Position numbers and translations under genes: made by a program. Source: Phaeoceros laevis (taxonomy: Eukaryota > Anthocerotophyta > Anthocerotopsida > Notothyladales). Taken from it: DNA of 64,000 nt. Of this stretch, positions 1 to 14,834 are shown in pieces (positions within the stretch are counted from its first letter, which is position 1; each line of letters starts with the position of its first letter). The notes below the pieces were generated by a model, which did not search any database, was not told the DNA's origin, and saw nothing but the letters and a program-made list of their open reading frames with translations. The stretch covers positions 109,057 to 173,056 of the forward strand of contig JBNGIQ010009093.1 of NCBI GenBank assembly GCA_049999765.1, in the 5' to 3' direction.

Positions 1-849
1 AAGCACGTAAAGACTCTTCTTCTTCAATGAAGAGTACACTTCAAAACTAAACAGATGTGCATATTTAGATACGAAGATTGCATTCTATTTCTTTCCTCTC
101 AAATTCTCAATATACATTCATACATATATACTTGCAAACTCATAAAACTGAATATTTGTTCCACTTCTTGATTGATTATATAATGGTTAGTGGATTACTT
201 AGTAGTCTCCATGTATGAAATAGCTTTTTTTTTTACTACGTGTACCATGTAAAAAAAACAACCTAGCATTCGAGTTCCGTGTGAGACGGATTGCGTATTT
301 TTCTCATACTTTTAGTTAATAAATCGTATATCAAAAAAATGAATGACGCAATGAATATGTTAGGACATGCTGAAACCTTGAGGGGATGGGCTGCTCTAGC
401 ACCGGCATGGGAGGGGGGCATGATATGTATGGTGGAGCAAGGAAGTGCTGAAACCCTTGAGGATGGGCTGCTGGAGCACCGGCATGGGAGGGGGCATATG
501 TGTGCTGGGGCAAGAAAGTGCAAGGGGCCATCCCGTGCACATGCTCAAGAGACGGTTTGGGCCTGTCCAAATGTGTCCATTGGTGGAAGTGTTGAAGGAC
601 CTGCGAGGTAGCACCTAAAGCACAGCGAGCAGGAACAGGGGCAGCGATGGCGGCAGGATAGGTTAGAGTTACCGAGGTTGTCGTGATGCGTCCGATGCTC
701 TGCTCTTGGGCGGTGGTGGTGGTGCGTCTGCTGTTCTCTTCAGCGGTGAAGGTGGTGGCGGCGGCGCATTGGCGATGGGAGTACCAGGAATTCCAGTATG
801 GGGTTACCTTAGGGAGGTAACAAGTTTCTAAAAACCACGCCACAGGTAG
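1..849. other. No gene seen; short tandem duplication
   Basis: No convincing coding sequence. A unit of about 78 bp occurs twice in tandem from about 369 and about 447, beginning gctgaaacc and containing gcaccggcatgggaggggg. Overlapping ORFs on both strands arise from this repeat and have no recognisable domain. Confidence 0.5.
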
Positions 850-1003
850 GCTCTATGGCATACCAGATGATGCAGCGTCTTACGAACCTAGAAATAGTCT
901 AACACTATTTTGGGGTTCGCCAACTCCAAAATAGCTATTTCCCAGTTCGCCAACTTCAAGCTCCCTTATTTTACGGTTCGCGAACAACGAAATAGCGTTT
1001 CGC
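850..1003 (+). repeat. Left long inverted repeat
   Basis: Imperfect inverted counterpart of 2632-2768. It contains repeated ttcgcc/ggcgaa words and the near-palindrome ggttcgcgaac. Confidence 0.7.
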
Positions 1004-1519
1004 CTAGGTGGCTGCATCGCGCGGCACGAAAAGTTTTGGCAGGAGTGCCACGATGCATCGTTTACAGTTCTTTCAAATCGCCGCTTGTACAGATAAGCCA
1101 CTTCGTTGCCATCCACATGGCAAACTGCCGTGGCGCTAGCTCTCGACGTGGCTTCGCTCCCGTGGCAGGCGACCGACACAGTCGCTGCTGCAAGCAGGTA
1201 ATAATAAGGTCGACGTGCCGGTACAGGCCTGCCAGCACGGCCATCCCGCGAATTCCGCGCTGGCTGCTCAATTCTGGCTGGATATGCGGCCTTGGGAGCT
1301 GCGGGGGCTACTGGGCATGGCGGCCTCATGGGCATGGCGGCCTGCGGGGCTGCGAACTTCTCCTGAGGACCGAAGAGCGGCTGCGCCATGGCTGGCTGGA
1401 GCCAAGGCAAGGGAGCCGCTGCTGGGAGCGGTGATGTCTGGCTTGATGAGGGCCGGAGAAGGTGCCGGGCACGGGAGCAGGGACGCTGAACCCAGTCCTA
1501 TTTTGTGAGCGAGTAGGGC

Positions 1520-1973
1520 GAGCTCCCGGTCCCCTGACTTCCGGCGTAAGGGGTCCGGCGAGGTGCTGTGGTTGAACAACAGGTTTGAGCCAGCTTGGGT
1601 TGATGAGCAGCTCGCTTCCTTGGATATGCAGATGGGTCACGGTGCCTCTCCTTCCAAGTCGAGCTCTCCAGATAATCCTGAACCTGGAAGGCGTGCAGGT
1701 TCAGAAACGGGATTCAGGTGCAGCAGTGTAAGGAGCCCACCACTTCCACATCCGATGGGCCATGGTGCCTCTCCTTTCGAGTCCAGGGATAAGCCTGAAC
1801 CTGGGAGGCGTTCCGGAAAGGAAATGGACGTCGTTACTGCTGTTACCGTGAGCACATTTTGTCAGCAGGGGAAGCTTTCTGAGGCCGTTGGAGCCCTGCG
1901 GCTACAGCAAGGAATTCTGCATGGACCGCTGCCACAGCCAGTGTTCCGACGACTTCCGCAACCCCACCACTGA
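1520..1973 (+). pseudogene. Captured PPR N-terminal (PDF-like motif) fragment
   Basis: The + frame reads SRSPDF, then LWLNN, then WVDEQLASLD. This matches position for position the N-terminal region of the PPR genes at 48-61 kb (SARSPDF, LWLNNFYKPDWVDEQL, LDKRIG). A later stretch, FCQQGKLSEAVGALRL, matches their ELCRDGQLSRAVDALTV segment and is followed by a stop at 1971-1973. A proline- and glycine-rich insertion separates the two matches, within which the word GHGASP occurs twice. Neither PPR repeats nor a DYW domain follow, so this is a fragment of roughly 450 bp. Its place inside the inverted-repeat element suggests capture by a transposon. It is not expected to be functional. Confidence 0.7.
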
Positions 1974-2354
1974 GTCTCACCGTGCGTATCGCATCTTCGC
2001 GAGCTAGCTACCCTGCTGCTCTTGATTCAAAGCTTCCAAGCCATTCGAAACATTCGTGCTGATCGATCTCGTGTTGAACCTGCCTGTCTGTCGGGATAGT
2101 ACCCGGTGCGTGAACTGTGCAGAACGAACAGGCAGATTCAACATGAGATCGATCTCGTGTTGAACCTGTCTGTCGGGATAGTACCCGGTGCTGCCAGAAC
2201 AAGCTGTCAGAGTCAACCAGCAGGGCTCACGGCCCGGAACTGTCCAAAGATGAACCTGCCTGTCGAGACATGGCTGGGAGCTAGTGGCGAGACATGGCTG
2301 GCTGGTTGTCGCTGCAAAGCGATGGAAGGGATTGGGGCTCGAACGTGATCGCTT

Positions 2355-2381
2355 GGTGATGTGGCGCTACGCCACATCACC
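2355..2381. repeat. Perfect palindrome, 12-bp arms
   Basis: Arms ggtgatgtggcg and cgccacatcacc around a 3-base spacer (cta), inside the inverted-repeat element. Confidence 0.85.
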
Positions 2382-2631
2382 ACTCGCCACATGGCAGCAA
2401 CCGGGATGCTGCCCGGTAACGGGCCACATCAACCGGTTCACCTGACAAGTGTGCTGGGTGATGTGTCTGCGTGCTCACGTGGATGGCGTGACGTCGATAA
2501 CTTACTGTTCGCGATTGCGGAATTAATGTTTTAAATGGTTAATCGCGCTAACTAGGGATAGTTCCCGGATCGTGAACTGTGCAACATCCGGGACGCGGCG
2601 ACCTTAAATTGGAAGAGCTCAACCATGAAGT

Positions 2632-2768
2632 AGGAACGCCGCTATTTCATGGGTTCGCGAACCCTAAAATAAGGGAAAATGCAGTTGGCGAACTGGGAAA
2701 TAGCTATGTTGGCGAACCCCAAAATAGTGTTATTAAGACGCTGCAGCATCTGGTATGCCATAAGGCTC
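2632..2768 (-). repeat. Right long inverted repeat
   Basis: Inverted counterpart of 850-1003. It ends just before the 5' region of the ArgRS gene. Confidence 0.7.
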
Positions 2769-2824
2769 CCTTAAACCCTACGCCAACGAAAAGCTCACTC
2801 TTCCTCTTGGTTCCAATTTCTCGG

Positions 2825-6437
<3,613 letters not shown>

Positions 6438-6822
6438 CAATCTGAGTCTACATTGATAGAACCTCTCATTTTTTAATTCTGGCAGCAATGCATCAAACCC
6501 AGGGTGGGGTCCCAGTTTTGATTCTGACAAAGATTGGACGAGTCACTACAAACCTATCTGCAGATGCTTATCTAGGTGAACTCCAACTCAGGAATATTGC
6601 GGCTGGGTTATCGACACACTTCAGCACTCCAGTACTTGACCATGATATGCAGAAAGTCAGTAACACTTTCAAAGAGCTCGAGTTCGAGCCGAAGGTTGCG
6701 GTGCTATACACCGCCTGGGCGGCTGGCCAGCCAGATGGTTCACTTCAATTGTCAGGACATGCCATTCCACCGTCTCCACAGAGGGAGCAATTAAATGTGC
6801 CAGGACTGTCATCGCACAGGGC

Positions 6823-8349
6823 TCACTTGGGGCCAAGCATCTTGTCAGGGACAACCCACTGGTCAAATTCCTCCGAGGATATAACCCCCAGGTTCATGGC
6901 CGCCTCCTTCAAAGTGGTTCCTTCTTTGTAAGCCTTCTTTGCCACAGCCGCGGCCTTGTCATACCCAATCTTAGGATTCAACGCAGTCACAAGCATCAGC
7001 GATTCCTCCATAACTTTCTTAATTCTGGGCTTGTTGGCTTGGATGCCCACGACGCAGTTCTTCCTGAACGAGTCCACAGCATCCCCAAGGAGGCCGAGAG
7101 AATGCAGAAGCGCCTTTGCAAGCAGCGGCTTGTACACGTTCAGCTCAAGGTGGCCATTGGAGCCTGCCACCGTTATAGCAACATGGTTGCCGAAAACCTG
7201 TGCACACACCATGGTAATCGCCTCGCATTGCGTAGGGTTCACCTTGCCGGGCATTATGCTGCTACCGGGCTCGTTCTCTGGCAGCAACAGCTCGCCTAGC
7301 CCGCACCTTGGCCCGCTTCCCAGCAAACGGATATCATTGGCAATCTTCATGAGGGAGACAGCCAAGGTGTTGAGGGCGCCGCTGGCCTCCACAAACGCAT
7401 CGTGCGCCGCTAGAGCCTCAAACTTGTTCTCGGCGGTGACAAAAGGCAGCCCGCTCTCCTCGGCAACGGCAGCAGCGACGGCAACGTCAAACCCCTTAGG
7501 GGTGTTGAGCCCAGTTCCCACAGCCGTGCCACCCTGCGCCAGCTGGTAAAGGCGAGGAAGAGCAGACCTCACCCGCTCAATGCCGTACTTGACCTGCGTT
7601 GTGTAGCCACTGAATTCCTGGCCCAGGGTCAGGGGAGTGGCATCTTGCAGGTGGGTGCGCCCGATCTTCACAATATGCTTGAACTCCTCAGACTTGGCAG
7701 CCAAAGCCTGATGCAAACCCTCCAGCTTAGGTAGCAGCCGGGTATGAATCTCTGTCACCGCTGCAATGTGCATCACGGTGGGGAAGGTATCGTTGGAGGA
7801 TTGGCTCATATTCACATGATCGTTGGGATGCACGGCCTTGGAGCCAATTTGTCCTCCCAAGATCTCTGCGGCCCGGTTGGCAATCACCTCATTGGCATTC
7901 ATGTTGCTCTGTGTGCCGCTTCCAGTCTGCCAAACCACTAGGGGGAAGTGCGCAAGGAGCTTGCCCTCCGCCACCTCCTGCGCCGCCTGACTGATGGCTT
8001 CCCCGATAACAGGGTCCAGCGCTCCAAGCTCTATGTTCACCTTGGCCGCAGACTTCTTCAACACCCCGAAAGCCTTGACGATCTGGTCCGGCATGCGCTC
8101 CCGCTCGCCCCCAATCTCAAAATTCTGCAAGGACCGCTGCGTCTGTGCGCCCCAGTACTTGTCCACCGGGACCTTGATCGGCCCGAACGTGTCCCGCTCC
8201 TCACGGTACTGCTGCAGGTGCCGCTGCTGCTGCTGCCGTGCTGCAATAGCAGCGGGGCTCCCTATCGCAAGCGCATGGCGCAGACGAGCAGCGCGAGGTA
8301 GAAGACCTCTAGCTGCCGCCGCCGCCATCGCCTCTGCCTGCACAACCAC
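6823..8349 (-). CDS. Fumarate hydratase class II, mitochondrial, uninterrupted
   Basis: Interconverts fumarate and L-malate in the TCA cycle. The 508-residue ORF has an alanine- and arginine-rich leader (about residues 1-45) ending at [13 protein letters not shown], typical of a mitochondrial presequence. The mature enzyme shows [12 protein letters not shown], the substrate-site [14 protein letters not shown], the [10 protein letters not shown] region, [12 protein letters not shown], and the fumarase/aspartase signature [13 protein letters not shown]. It ends near [12 protein letters not shown]. Length and motif order are complete. There is no intron, unlike nearly every neighbour. The gene is convergent with ArgRS (386 bp between stops) and divergent from the PTRHD1 gene. 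The signature motifs make the assignment secure; the exact start among two early Met codons is less so. Confidence 0.97.
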   Translation of the reverse strand: MVVQAEAMAAAAARGLLPRAARLRHALAIGSPAAIAARQQQQRHLQQYREERDTFGPIKVPVDKYWGAQTQRSLQNFEIGGERERMPDQIVKAFGVLKKSAAKVNIELGALDPVIGEAISQAAQEVAEGKLLAHFPLVVWQTGSGTQSNMNANEVIANRAAEILGGQIGSKAVHPNDHVNMSQSSNDTFPTVMHIAAVTEIHTRLLPKLEGLHQALAAKSEEFKHIVKIGRTHLQDATPLTLGQEFSGYTTQVKYGIERVRSALPRLYQLAQGGTAVGTGLNTPKGFDVAVAAAVAEESGLPFVTAENKFEALAAHDAFVEASGALNTLAVSLMKIANDIRLLGSGPRCGLGELLLPENEPGSSIMPGKVNPTQCEAITMVCAQVFGNHVAITVAGSNGHLELNVYKPLLAKALLHSLGLLGDAVDSFRKNCVVGIQANKPRIKKVMEESLMLVTALNPKIGYDKAAAVAKKAYKEGTTLKEAAMNLGVISSEEFDQWVVPDKMLGPK

Positions 8350-8972
8350 TAGTGCCGCACCTTAGGCTGCTAAGCGTTCCTGTAACACTCATTCTTGGGA
8401 GGCCAATACCGCTTTGTCCGGCTTTGGCTATTATTTAGGCTCTCTCCCAATGAGAACCCCCAAGCCCGCCGCGGGCCCCACGCGTACCGGGTGGACCGGC
8501 CCGCCCGGGAACGCGCCGGGCTCTCTCTCACTTCGCTCTCGAACTGTGGGGCAAGTCTATTCGGACCATGTGCCTTTCTCTCTCTCACATCCCTCTCGCA
8601 GCGTGGGGCAAGTCAGTCCGGACCATGTGCACTGCGTTGGCACAACGTAAAGAACCAAGTGCACTGCAACAAAATCGTTGGGGACAAAAAACGACAATTA
8701 GACTAGCATGCGCCATGCGCCCTAGGAGGGGGATGTGAGAGGAAATAAATAGAAAGAAATATCGTAATGCGCGCCAGAGAAGGAGGGAGGCGGTCCCGGT
8801 GACCGGGTCCCGAGCGGTGCCGGTACCCCGTGGGGGCCACCCGACCGAATTCAGCCGCTTGGACTCTTGGAGGTTTCCCCGAACCAATTAGGGTTCTGAC
8901 CTCGGCTGCCAGTTAGCCCTGAACCTTCTCATAGTCGCTGCCAGTACAGAAGTTTTTCTATTGCCTGTGAGC
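8350..8972. promoter_or_regulatory. Shared divergent 5' region with a 57-bp tandem repeat
   Basis: About 620 bp between the start codons of fumarase (-) and the PTRHD1 gene (+). Two tandem units (8521-8577 and 8578-8634) each contain ctctctctcac, gtggggcaagtc and cggaccatgtgc. A GC-rich block lies around 8470-8520. A bidirectional promoter is inferred from position only. Confidence 0.5.
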
Positions 8973-9777
8973 ATGTTTGCTGTGCCACATTTCGGCATCT
9001 CTACCCTTTCCGCTGTTCCCAAGTGCCTGCCCCGGTGTTTTTCCGCCCTCGGTCCTGCGGTCCCTGTGTACCATGGTGTGCCATTCCGTGTCTCTGGAGC
9101 TGCAAGAGGTGCTTTCCGGGAGTGTTACGGAGGGGTGACGAGAAATCCTTGCGCCTACTGTAGGGGCCCAGCCTTTGCGACTGCCTCCGGGGGGCAAACA
9201 TTCAACGAGGATACTGAAGAGAAGGTGCTGGATTCATCGAACCTGTCAAAGATGGATGCTCTCTCTCTGGTTGGGACTGCGGACGCTTCTCCAGCCCCAG
9301 ACAAGGATACTTTTGTGCAATATGTTGTCATCAGAAAAGATTTGGTAGAGAATTTGAAGTGGCCATTGGGAAGCATTATTTCCCAAGGGTGCCATGCGGC
9401 AGTTGCAGCTACATGGCTTCATAAGGAAGACATACATACCTTGCAGTACTGCGCTCCAGAGAATTTGGACAGCATGCATACAGTGAGTATTGAGTTGTTG
9501 TCTGACAGCAAAGGTCATCGGCAAGAATGGTTGTAATGCAGGGTTTATTTGTGGGTTTTCGGATTTCGAGCTGACAGCACACCTTTTGAATCAGGTTACT
9601 CTCGAAGTGAAAGGGGATACCCAGCTCCTGAACTTATCCAAGAAGCTCGAAGGAGCTGGAGTAGCTCACAAGCTGTGGGTCGAGCAGCCGGAAAATATTG
9701 CTACCTGTCTAGCAACCAAGCCCTATCCGAAATCTCAGGTTGGCCAGTTCTTTAAAAAGTTGAAACTGTGCAAGTAG
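8973..9777 (+). CDS. PTRHD1-type peptidyl-tRNA hydrolase (PTH2 family), organelle-type leader
   Basis: Two exons, 8973-9482 and 9595-9777, give 230 residues. The C-terminal 125 or so residues carry the PTH2 fold signature of PTRHD1: QYVVIRKDL, then WPLGSIISQGCHAAVAATW, and after the intron KLWVEQPENIATCLATKPYPKSQVGQ, ending KKLKLCK. PTH2 enzymes release peptidyl-tRNA; whether the PTRHD1 branch does so in vivo is uncertain. The first 100 or so residues are cysteine-, serine- and arginine-containing, low in acidic residues at the start, and not conserved, so an organellar transit peptide is inferred. The ATG at 8973 is the first in frame. The 3' end faces the VPS22 gene, with 420 bp between stop codons. 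Confidence 0.9.
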
Positions 9778-10197
9778 ATGAGACGCGCAAGCAGAAAGCC
9801 CAGTCTGATCTCAAGAGCCCACCAGTTACATCTTGAAGTACCTCAAGAATACGCCTCTCATCCATCTCAAAGCTTTACAAATTGCGGCGGGCATTGTGCC
9901 AGAACAAGCACAGATTGCTCCCGATCACAACAAGTCGACTGGGGAACAACTTGCGAATCGAATGCCAGAAACTCGTCTTTGGAGACAAACAAAAGCGGCC
10001 TCAATCACGAGACTAACATGATCGTAGGACCACCGCCCAGAGAGTTTCTATCTTGGCTGCTCATTTGAAGGTCACACTCTTGTGCCACCACTGTAACTTC
10101 GGAGCACAGGGAGATCCAGTGAGGCGTCCAAGGCTTTGGATGGATACAGCATTTTTACAAACCCAAGACAATAAACTCACCAAACAGGGCCTAACAG
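9778..10197. other. Convergent 3' untranslated regions
   Basis: Lies between two stop codons. I see no coding exon here. Confidence 0.5.
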
Positions 10198-11749
10198 TCA
10201 TGATATCGAAGCCTCCGAGTCAATGTCCACGGAACTTGGGCCCACGCAGGGGAACCAATATCTACGCAGTCCATCGGGGTGGCCATCATCGATCATGGCA
10301 AGGCCTTCCTGCTTGTCAAAGAGGGAACCGTGAATCGGCAAAGCAGGTGACAAACAAAAAAAACAAGTATGAATCAGCAATATAAGGAACTACAAGGTGA
10401 ATTGACCTTCAGCAGGGTGTCCAGGGCATCAACTGCTCGTCCTGTTGTGCAGGATAGGCCCTTTTCCACATCTGGGACACTTACATATCCCCGCGCCTGC
10501 ACAAATTTAACAATGAATCCATGTGCACAGAGAGTCTGCCCAGATTGTTATTCACGATTTGCCCCTTCCCAACAAGAACACATGCAAATACACATGCAGC
10601 TCTGGATGCACTAATCTCCCAACACCACCTGTGAAAGCTCCAAGATGTTATTGTGGTCCTTATTTAACTCTGTCGGGACTGATCGAACAAGCTTCTTCTT
10701 GCCTACTGAAAAGACCTCAAATCCACCACCCAGTGCCTGCAATTCACCCAGCATTTGGAGCAGCCAATTCAGATCTGCGCTCATACACACAAGGGCACAC
10801 CAGACACTGGTGAAGCCAGGAGGCACAAATCAAGCCCCAGAGCACTACATGAAAGCTGTCACATGTGAAACGCGCTTAGAACTTAGAAGCTCTTTGTTGC
10901 CACTGACCTTAAGTTTGCTGATAGCACGTAAGCAGTCATCCTCCGAGATCGGCTCACGAGAGGCTCTCCTCCGTTTGGAAAGGAGGGTGCGCAGTTCATG
11001 CAAGTCAATAAGGCCACCATTGTATGGTCTAGTAGCCAGGCAAATGTCCACAATCTGGACTCCTGCCAAAAACAGTCAACCCAACGAGTCATTTTACTTT
11101 TAGGTACACCATTGCACAAGATATTGAGCCAATTGTTTGGTCACACCACATATTCACAGCATGATCTGAAGTTGTACACTGTCGAATAGTAATGCTGTTT
11201 TAACTTAACAAGGTTCTCACCCAGCTCGTAGTAAAAATCGCCAATTCCCAGTACTTCTGCCCAGAATCCCTTATTTGAAGCCAAAGGATCAACCCCGCAT
11301 TTTGCGCACATGGAATGAAATTGGGCCCTAAATGCCGGATTTCTCCGAATATCATTCTGCAAGTGATGAAAACAAAGGGTCATTAACATGCCACGAAACC
11401 ACGAAACTTGCACCATCCAGAGTTGTAGTTCGCATATCTCTTGACCTTGTGCTTGCGAGCAAACTCTTCAAGCTGGCTTCTGAAGGTTCCCAGCTGCTCC
11501 TTCATGAGATCGGTGCGAATTTTGGCAACATTGTCACCCAACACTTTGTACTGATCCTGCACCACCAGGCAACCATAGTTAGGGTCTCGCCAAACTTATT
11601 GTTCAGGCACCCTCTGGCTCACAGAAGAGCAGGTGCAGACCTTGATATCACGAAGCCAACCAATTCAGGACCTTCCAGTTCAGATGCATCATAATTACCC
11701 TGGCAGCCGCGGCATTTTGTAGACCGGCAATGCCTGGCCGCCGCCTCAT
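10198..11749 (-). CDS. VPS22: ESCRT-II subunit VPS22 (SNF8/EAP30), 7 exons
   Basis: Core subunit of the ESCRT-II complex, which sorts ubiquitinated membrane cargo at endosomes. Exons in transcription order: 11699-11749, 11446-11556, 11221-11356, 10908-11062, 10629-10736, 10407-10496, 10198-10308. They join in frame to 253 residues, matching the usual length of about 250. The protein starts [17 protein letters not shown] and continues [17 protein letters not shown]. It contains the family hallmarks [63 protein letters not shown] and EGLAMIDDG...RYWFPCV. These cover the N-terminal helical hairpin and the two winged-helix domains. All introns follow GT-AG. Nothing is missing, so the gene should be functional. 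Confidence 0.96.
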
Positions 11750-12145
11750 GGTAGGGGCAAGGCTAGTTCCCGCTTCACACCAGCTCGCATCCAGTAAAGG
11801 CCTCGGAGGCCCTTGCAAGCTCCATGAGTGAGAAGACCGTCACATAGGCAACGCTTTAGCAGTCGTAAGCTCCACACGGCACTAGAGTATGCTAATCTTG
11901 CATTCCTCAATCTTCACTATGTGTTCCTACTTTGCAAAGTTTGCACCTCTCACGGAGGCTAGGTGCGGAGGTATGCAATTTCCGGTGAATGAGTACTACG
12001 GTTTAGGTCGTGATGTAGTGTACAATAAGAAATACAGCACGTACATGTACGTGGCGCAAAGACTTGCTGGCAAGTTGGGAAGTTCCGAAGCCGCTCATCG
12101 CAGGAGACATGGGCGCGTCGGACAGGTGTAAGTAGGTTGGGGAGG
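11750..12145. other. Intergenic, 5' region of VPS22
   Basis: No coding sequence recognised. It presumably holds the VPS22 promoter on - and the leader of the next gene on +. Confidence 0.4.
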
Positions 12146-13106
12146 ATGGCACAGTTAGTCATTACCGTCCCAATTGTGAGCCGTTGTGAGGAGGATTCAG
12201 ATCAGCAGCAGGGGCAGGCGGATGCGCATGCGCATTTAAAACCACCGGCGCTGGTACCCCTTGCGCGGGTTGGTGTTCAAGATATGACCTTTCTGAAAGC
12301 GGCTTTGGAAGCAGACCGGCGGAGATGATTACGCGAACAAATTTGGCAGAGCAGCTGCGAGATTATCAGCTACGATCTTCCTACCAATGGAAGTCGTTAT
12401 CCTTCTTCTCATCCACCAGCTCAATATCCTCCAGGTTGCGCGCCTTTCTCCTTCCGATGACCTTATTTTCAATTTCAAAGCTTCTACATTGTCTGTGTGC
12501 AAGGAGCTGCTGTTTAATTACAGCCCGGGTGGGTTTGGTAATGAACTGTCTATATCTTTGCGGGTCGGAACTCGATTACACTTCCTGGACTGATAATTTG
12601 GAAGACTTGCATGAGACGGATAGATCAGTGCATTATGCTACTCTTCATTACTAGGTCCTGATGACAACTTACTTGTTCTCAGGATTCGTGCTGGTCTTTC
12701 TTCTTAGGGTTGAAATTTGAAGGTCCCACACATCGCCTTTCCACTGTTAAGATGGCTGCCAAGTAGTTGTAGTCGCATCTTCCTGTGAAGATGGACAGCA
12801 GTGTGTTGTCCTAGGAAGACGTGAGGTTAACATGAGGTAGACAAGATTGCATGTATGGGAGCAGCTGTGTCCTGAAATTGGACCTCTGTGGCTCGTTTTC
12901 TTCTTGACAGGGCAGAAGCAGCTCAAGCAGCTATCCTTGGTGCAATTTTTGTCGGGCTGTGGATTGGAGCACTCGTCGCAACGTATTACAAGAGAATTTG
13001 GTCTGGCAGTTTTCTCATTATGGTAGCGATGATAATGCTGGTGTGCCTGCGATTTACAAGACAACAGAGGAACTATAGGAGAAAGCAAAGGGGCATTCTA
13101 CCTTGA
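12146..13106 (+). CDS. Putative small membrane protein, structure uncertain
   Basis: I do not recognise the family with certainty. A terminal exon from 12911 (after ttcttgacag) encodes AEAAQAAILGAIF, then two hydrophobic segments separated by TYYKRIW, and a basic tail RFTRQQRNYRRKQRGILP with a stop at 13104-13106. This looks like a two-helix membrane anchor. Upstream, ORFs from 12146 (MAQLVITVPIVSRCEEDSDQ) and 12325 (NLAEQLRDYQLRSSYQW) are in different frames. I could not find splice sites that join them cleanly. The start and internal exon boundaries are therefore guesses; only the last exon is reasonably supported. Confidence 0.35.
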
Positions 13107-14834
13107 CAAGGCAGCTCCATAGAGCGAGCACAGAAAAGGGTTTCTGTATATCTGCACCATGGCCGTCTAGATTGCTACTCGCAAACTTGCTAACTCTCCT
13201 TGGCTGCACCGTTATTCTTGTGTGGGTATCTAGCCATTCATATCATATCATTTTAGTCGGGGTGTCCACAGGATGCCAACATGATCCAGTGGGTTCTGCC
13301 CCATAGTACACCTTTCACATGGAGCAAAGCAATTGTCGGGAGACATGGAGTATGTTCAAGTGGTAATGACTTGTCGTGACTAAGCTCTAGCTCTTCTATG
13401 TTGAATTTTTTCGCATCAGCTTTTTCCTCATGGTCCCTGAGGTACTCGATGTGCTTCCTGGTATAGGTCACGTAGTAGGGACTTCATAAGTTGTCTGTAG
13501 GGCATTGCATAGGAGGACGTTTTTTGTTTGTATCAGAATTGAGGAATCAGGTTGTCTGCATTTACCTGCCCCCCCTGGAGTCTTTCTTGCCTGGTGGTGG
13601 CCGGCCTCCAGGTTATGTGTTTCATGCCTGACAAGAATGGGCCTATTCAGTACCTCACGTGCAGCAGGTGCATACTCAAATGTCCAGATGTCTGAGAATG
13701 GGGTAGGCCACCAGGGGCTCATTTCAGTATTCATTCCATGATAGGTCACTCCTGAGCTTAGTGGGGTGGAATGCTTTCTCTTCGCCCTCGTTTACACTTG
13801 TTTGATGTGTAGTGTCCTTCAATTGCCCTTCACCATGGCCTAATATTTGAACTTGGAAGTTCCGATTCTTAGGCCGCTCTCAACTTTCTCTCTCAATTTC
13901 AAAGCGACGGTGACGACATGATGAGAAGAAATTACACATGTTTGGTAGAGTCGAGTGTGAATTTCCCAGTGGCTCAAGCCTTAATACATGCATTAGTGAG
14001 TCAGATTATCCGTTCCAAAATTCTATAGGATATTGTCCACCCAAGAAAGAAGATGGCTCACAAGAAGGCTGATGGCCCTTGAGCTGCGCATAAATGACTC
14101 CTTGGGAGTCGAGGAAGGACGACTCCATGTTAGGTCTCCCGATATGCCGGTATTGCGAAGTCAGCAAAGCTGGCAAATCGGGGTCAACGAACGGAACTAC
14201 CGAGATGTTCGGGGAAAGAGCGACTGGATGCTCCGTCAAGCCGCGTTGCCCAAGTTGCGAAGCCAGCTCGCCGGCCCTGATTAGAATGTTTTCGTCTCCC
14301 CTCATCAAGCTCACCGTCAAGTCTATCTACCTAGACCAGAGTCACCAGACTCTGGACACTCTCTATCTAGGCCGTACAGTACCGTCACCTTCCCTCTTTT
14401 CCTGTGGATTCACTAGGCAACACTGGCCTTGGCTTTGTCGATCGTTCCCAGCATTTGCATCCTTCGCCGACCGATCGCGGCTGGCCCCTGCCCTCCTTCG
14501 AGGCGACCCGCAAGGGACCGGGTTTTCCCCGATTCGAAGGCCGTGGACTCCCGGTCTTGGAGGGGAGGGAGCAAATCCTAGAGGGGGAACCAGGAAGTTA
14601 TCACCAAATGCGCAGCTGGATCAGGAGATGATGTGCTACCGAGTTTGCTTTTGAAAGGCTGAATGGGTGTTGGTATGACTGCCGGGCGTGGATTTGGGGG
14701 ATGACTGGCTGGGAGCCGGCTGTTGACTGGTGATTCCCGGCGTTAAGCGAGGACAATTTTGCTGTGGGAGACGAGGTTAGGCTGGGGAGGATCCAAGAGG
14801 TGCAGACTAGGGATGTGGAGCTGCAGAATCGGTG
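13107..14834. other. No gene recognised
   Basis: Several ORFs of 80-190 codons overlap on both strands (for example near 14006-14320 and 14094-14654), but none has a recognisable domain or plausible splice structure. Confidence 0.4.

Larger units (their letters stand above)
850..2768. mobile_element. Inverted-repeat-bounded element carrying a PPR gene fragment
   Basis: About 1.9 kb flanked by long imperfect inverted repeats (about 850-1003 and 2632-2768). The arms share, in opposite orientation, blocks such as atggcataccagatg, gcagcgtctta, cactattttggggttcgcc and tatttcccagttcgccaac. Between them lie a PPR-family N-terminal fragment (about 1520-1973), a set of short direct repeats around gggatagtacccggtg (2040-2215 and again near 2550) and a 12-bp-arm palindrome. 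No transposase is present and no clear target-site duplication can be seen, so a non-autonomous DNA transposon is inferred. The right end lies about 57 bp upstream of the ArgRS start codon, so the element may form part of that promoter. An alternative is a chance inverted pair of dispersed repeats. Confidence 0.6.

Noticed and set aside
14006-14654. Overlapping ORFs on both strands
   Set aside because: No domain, no splice structure, and neither frame shows protein-like composition over its length.
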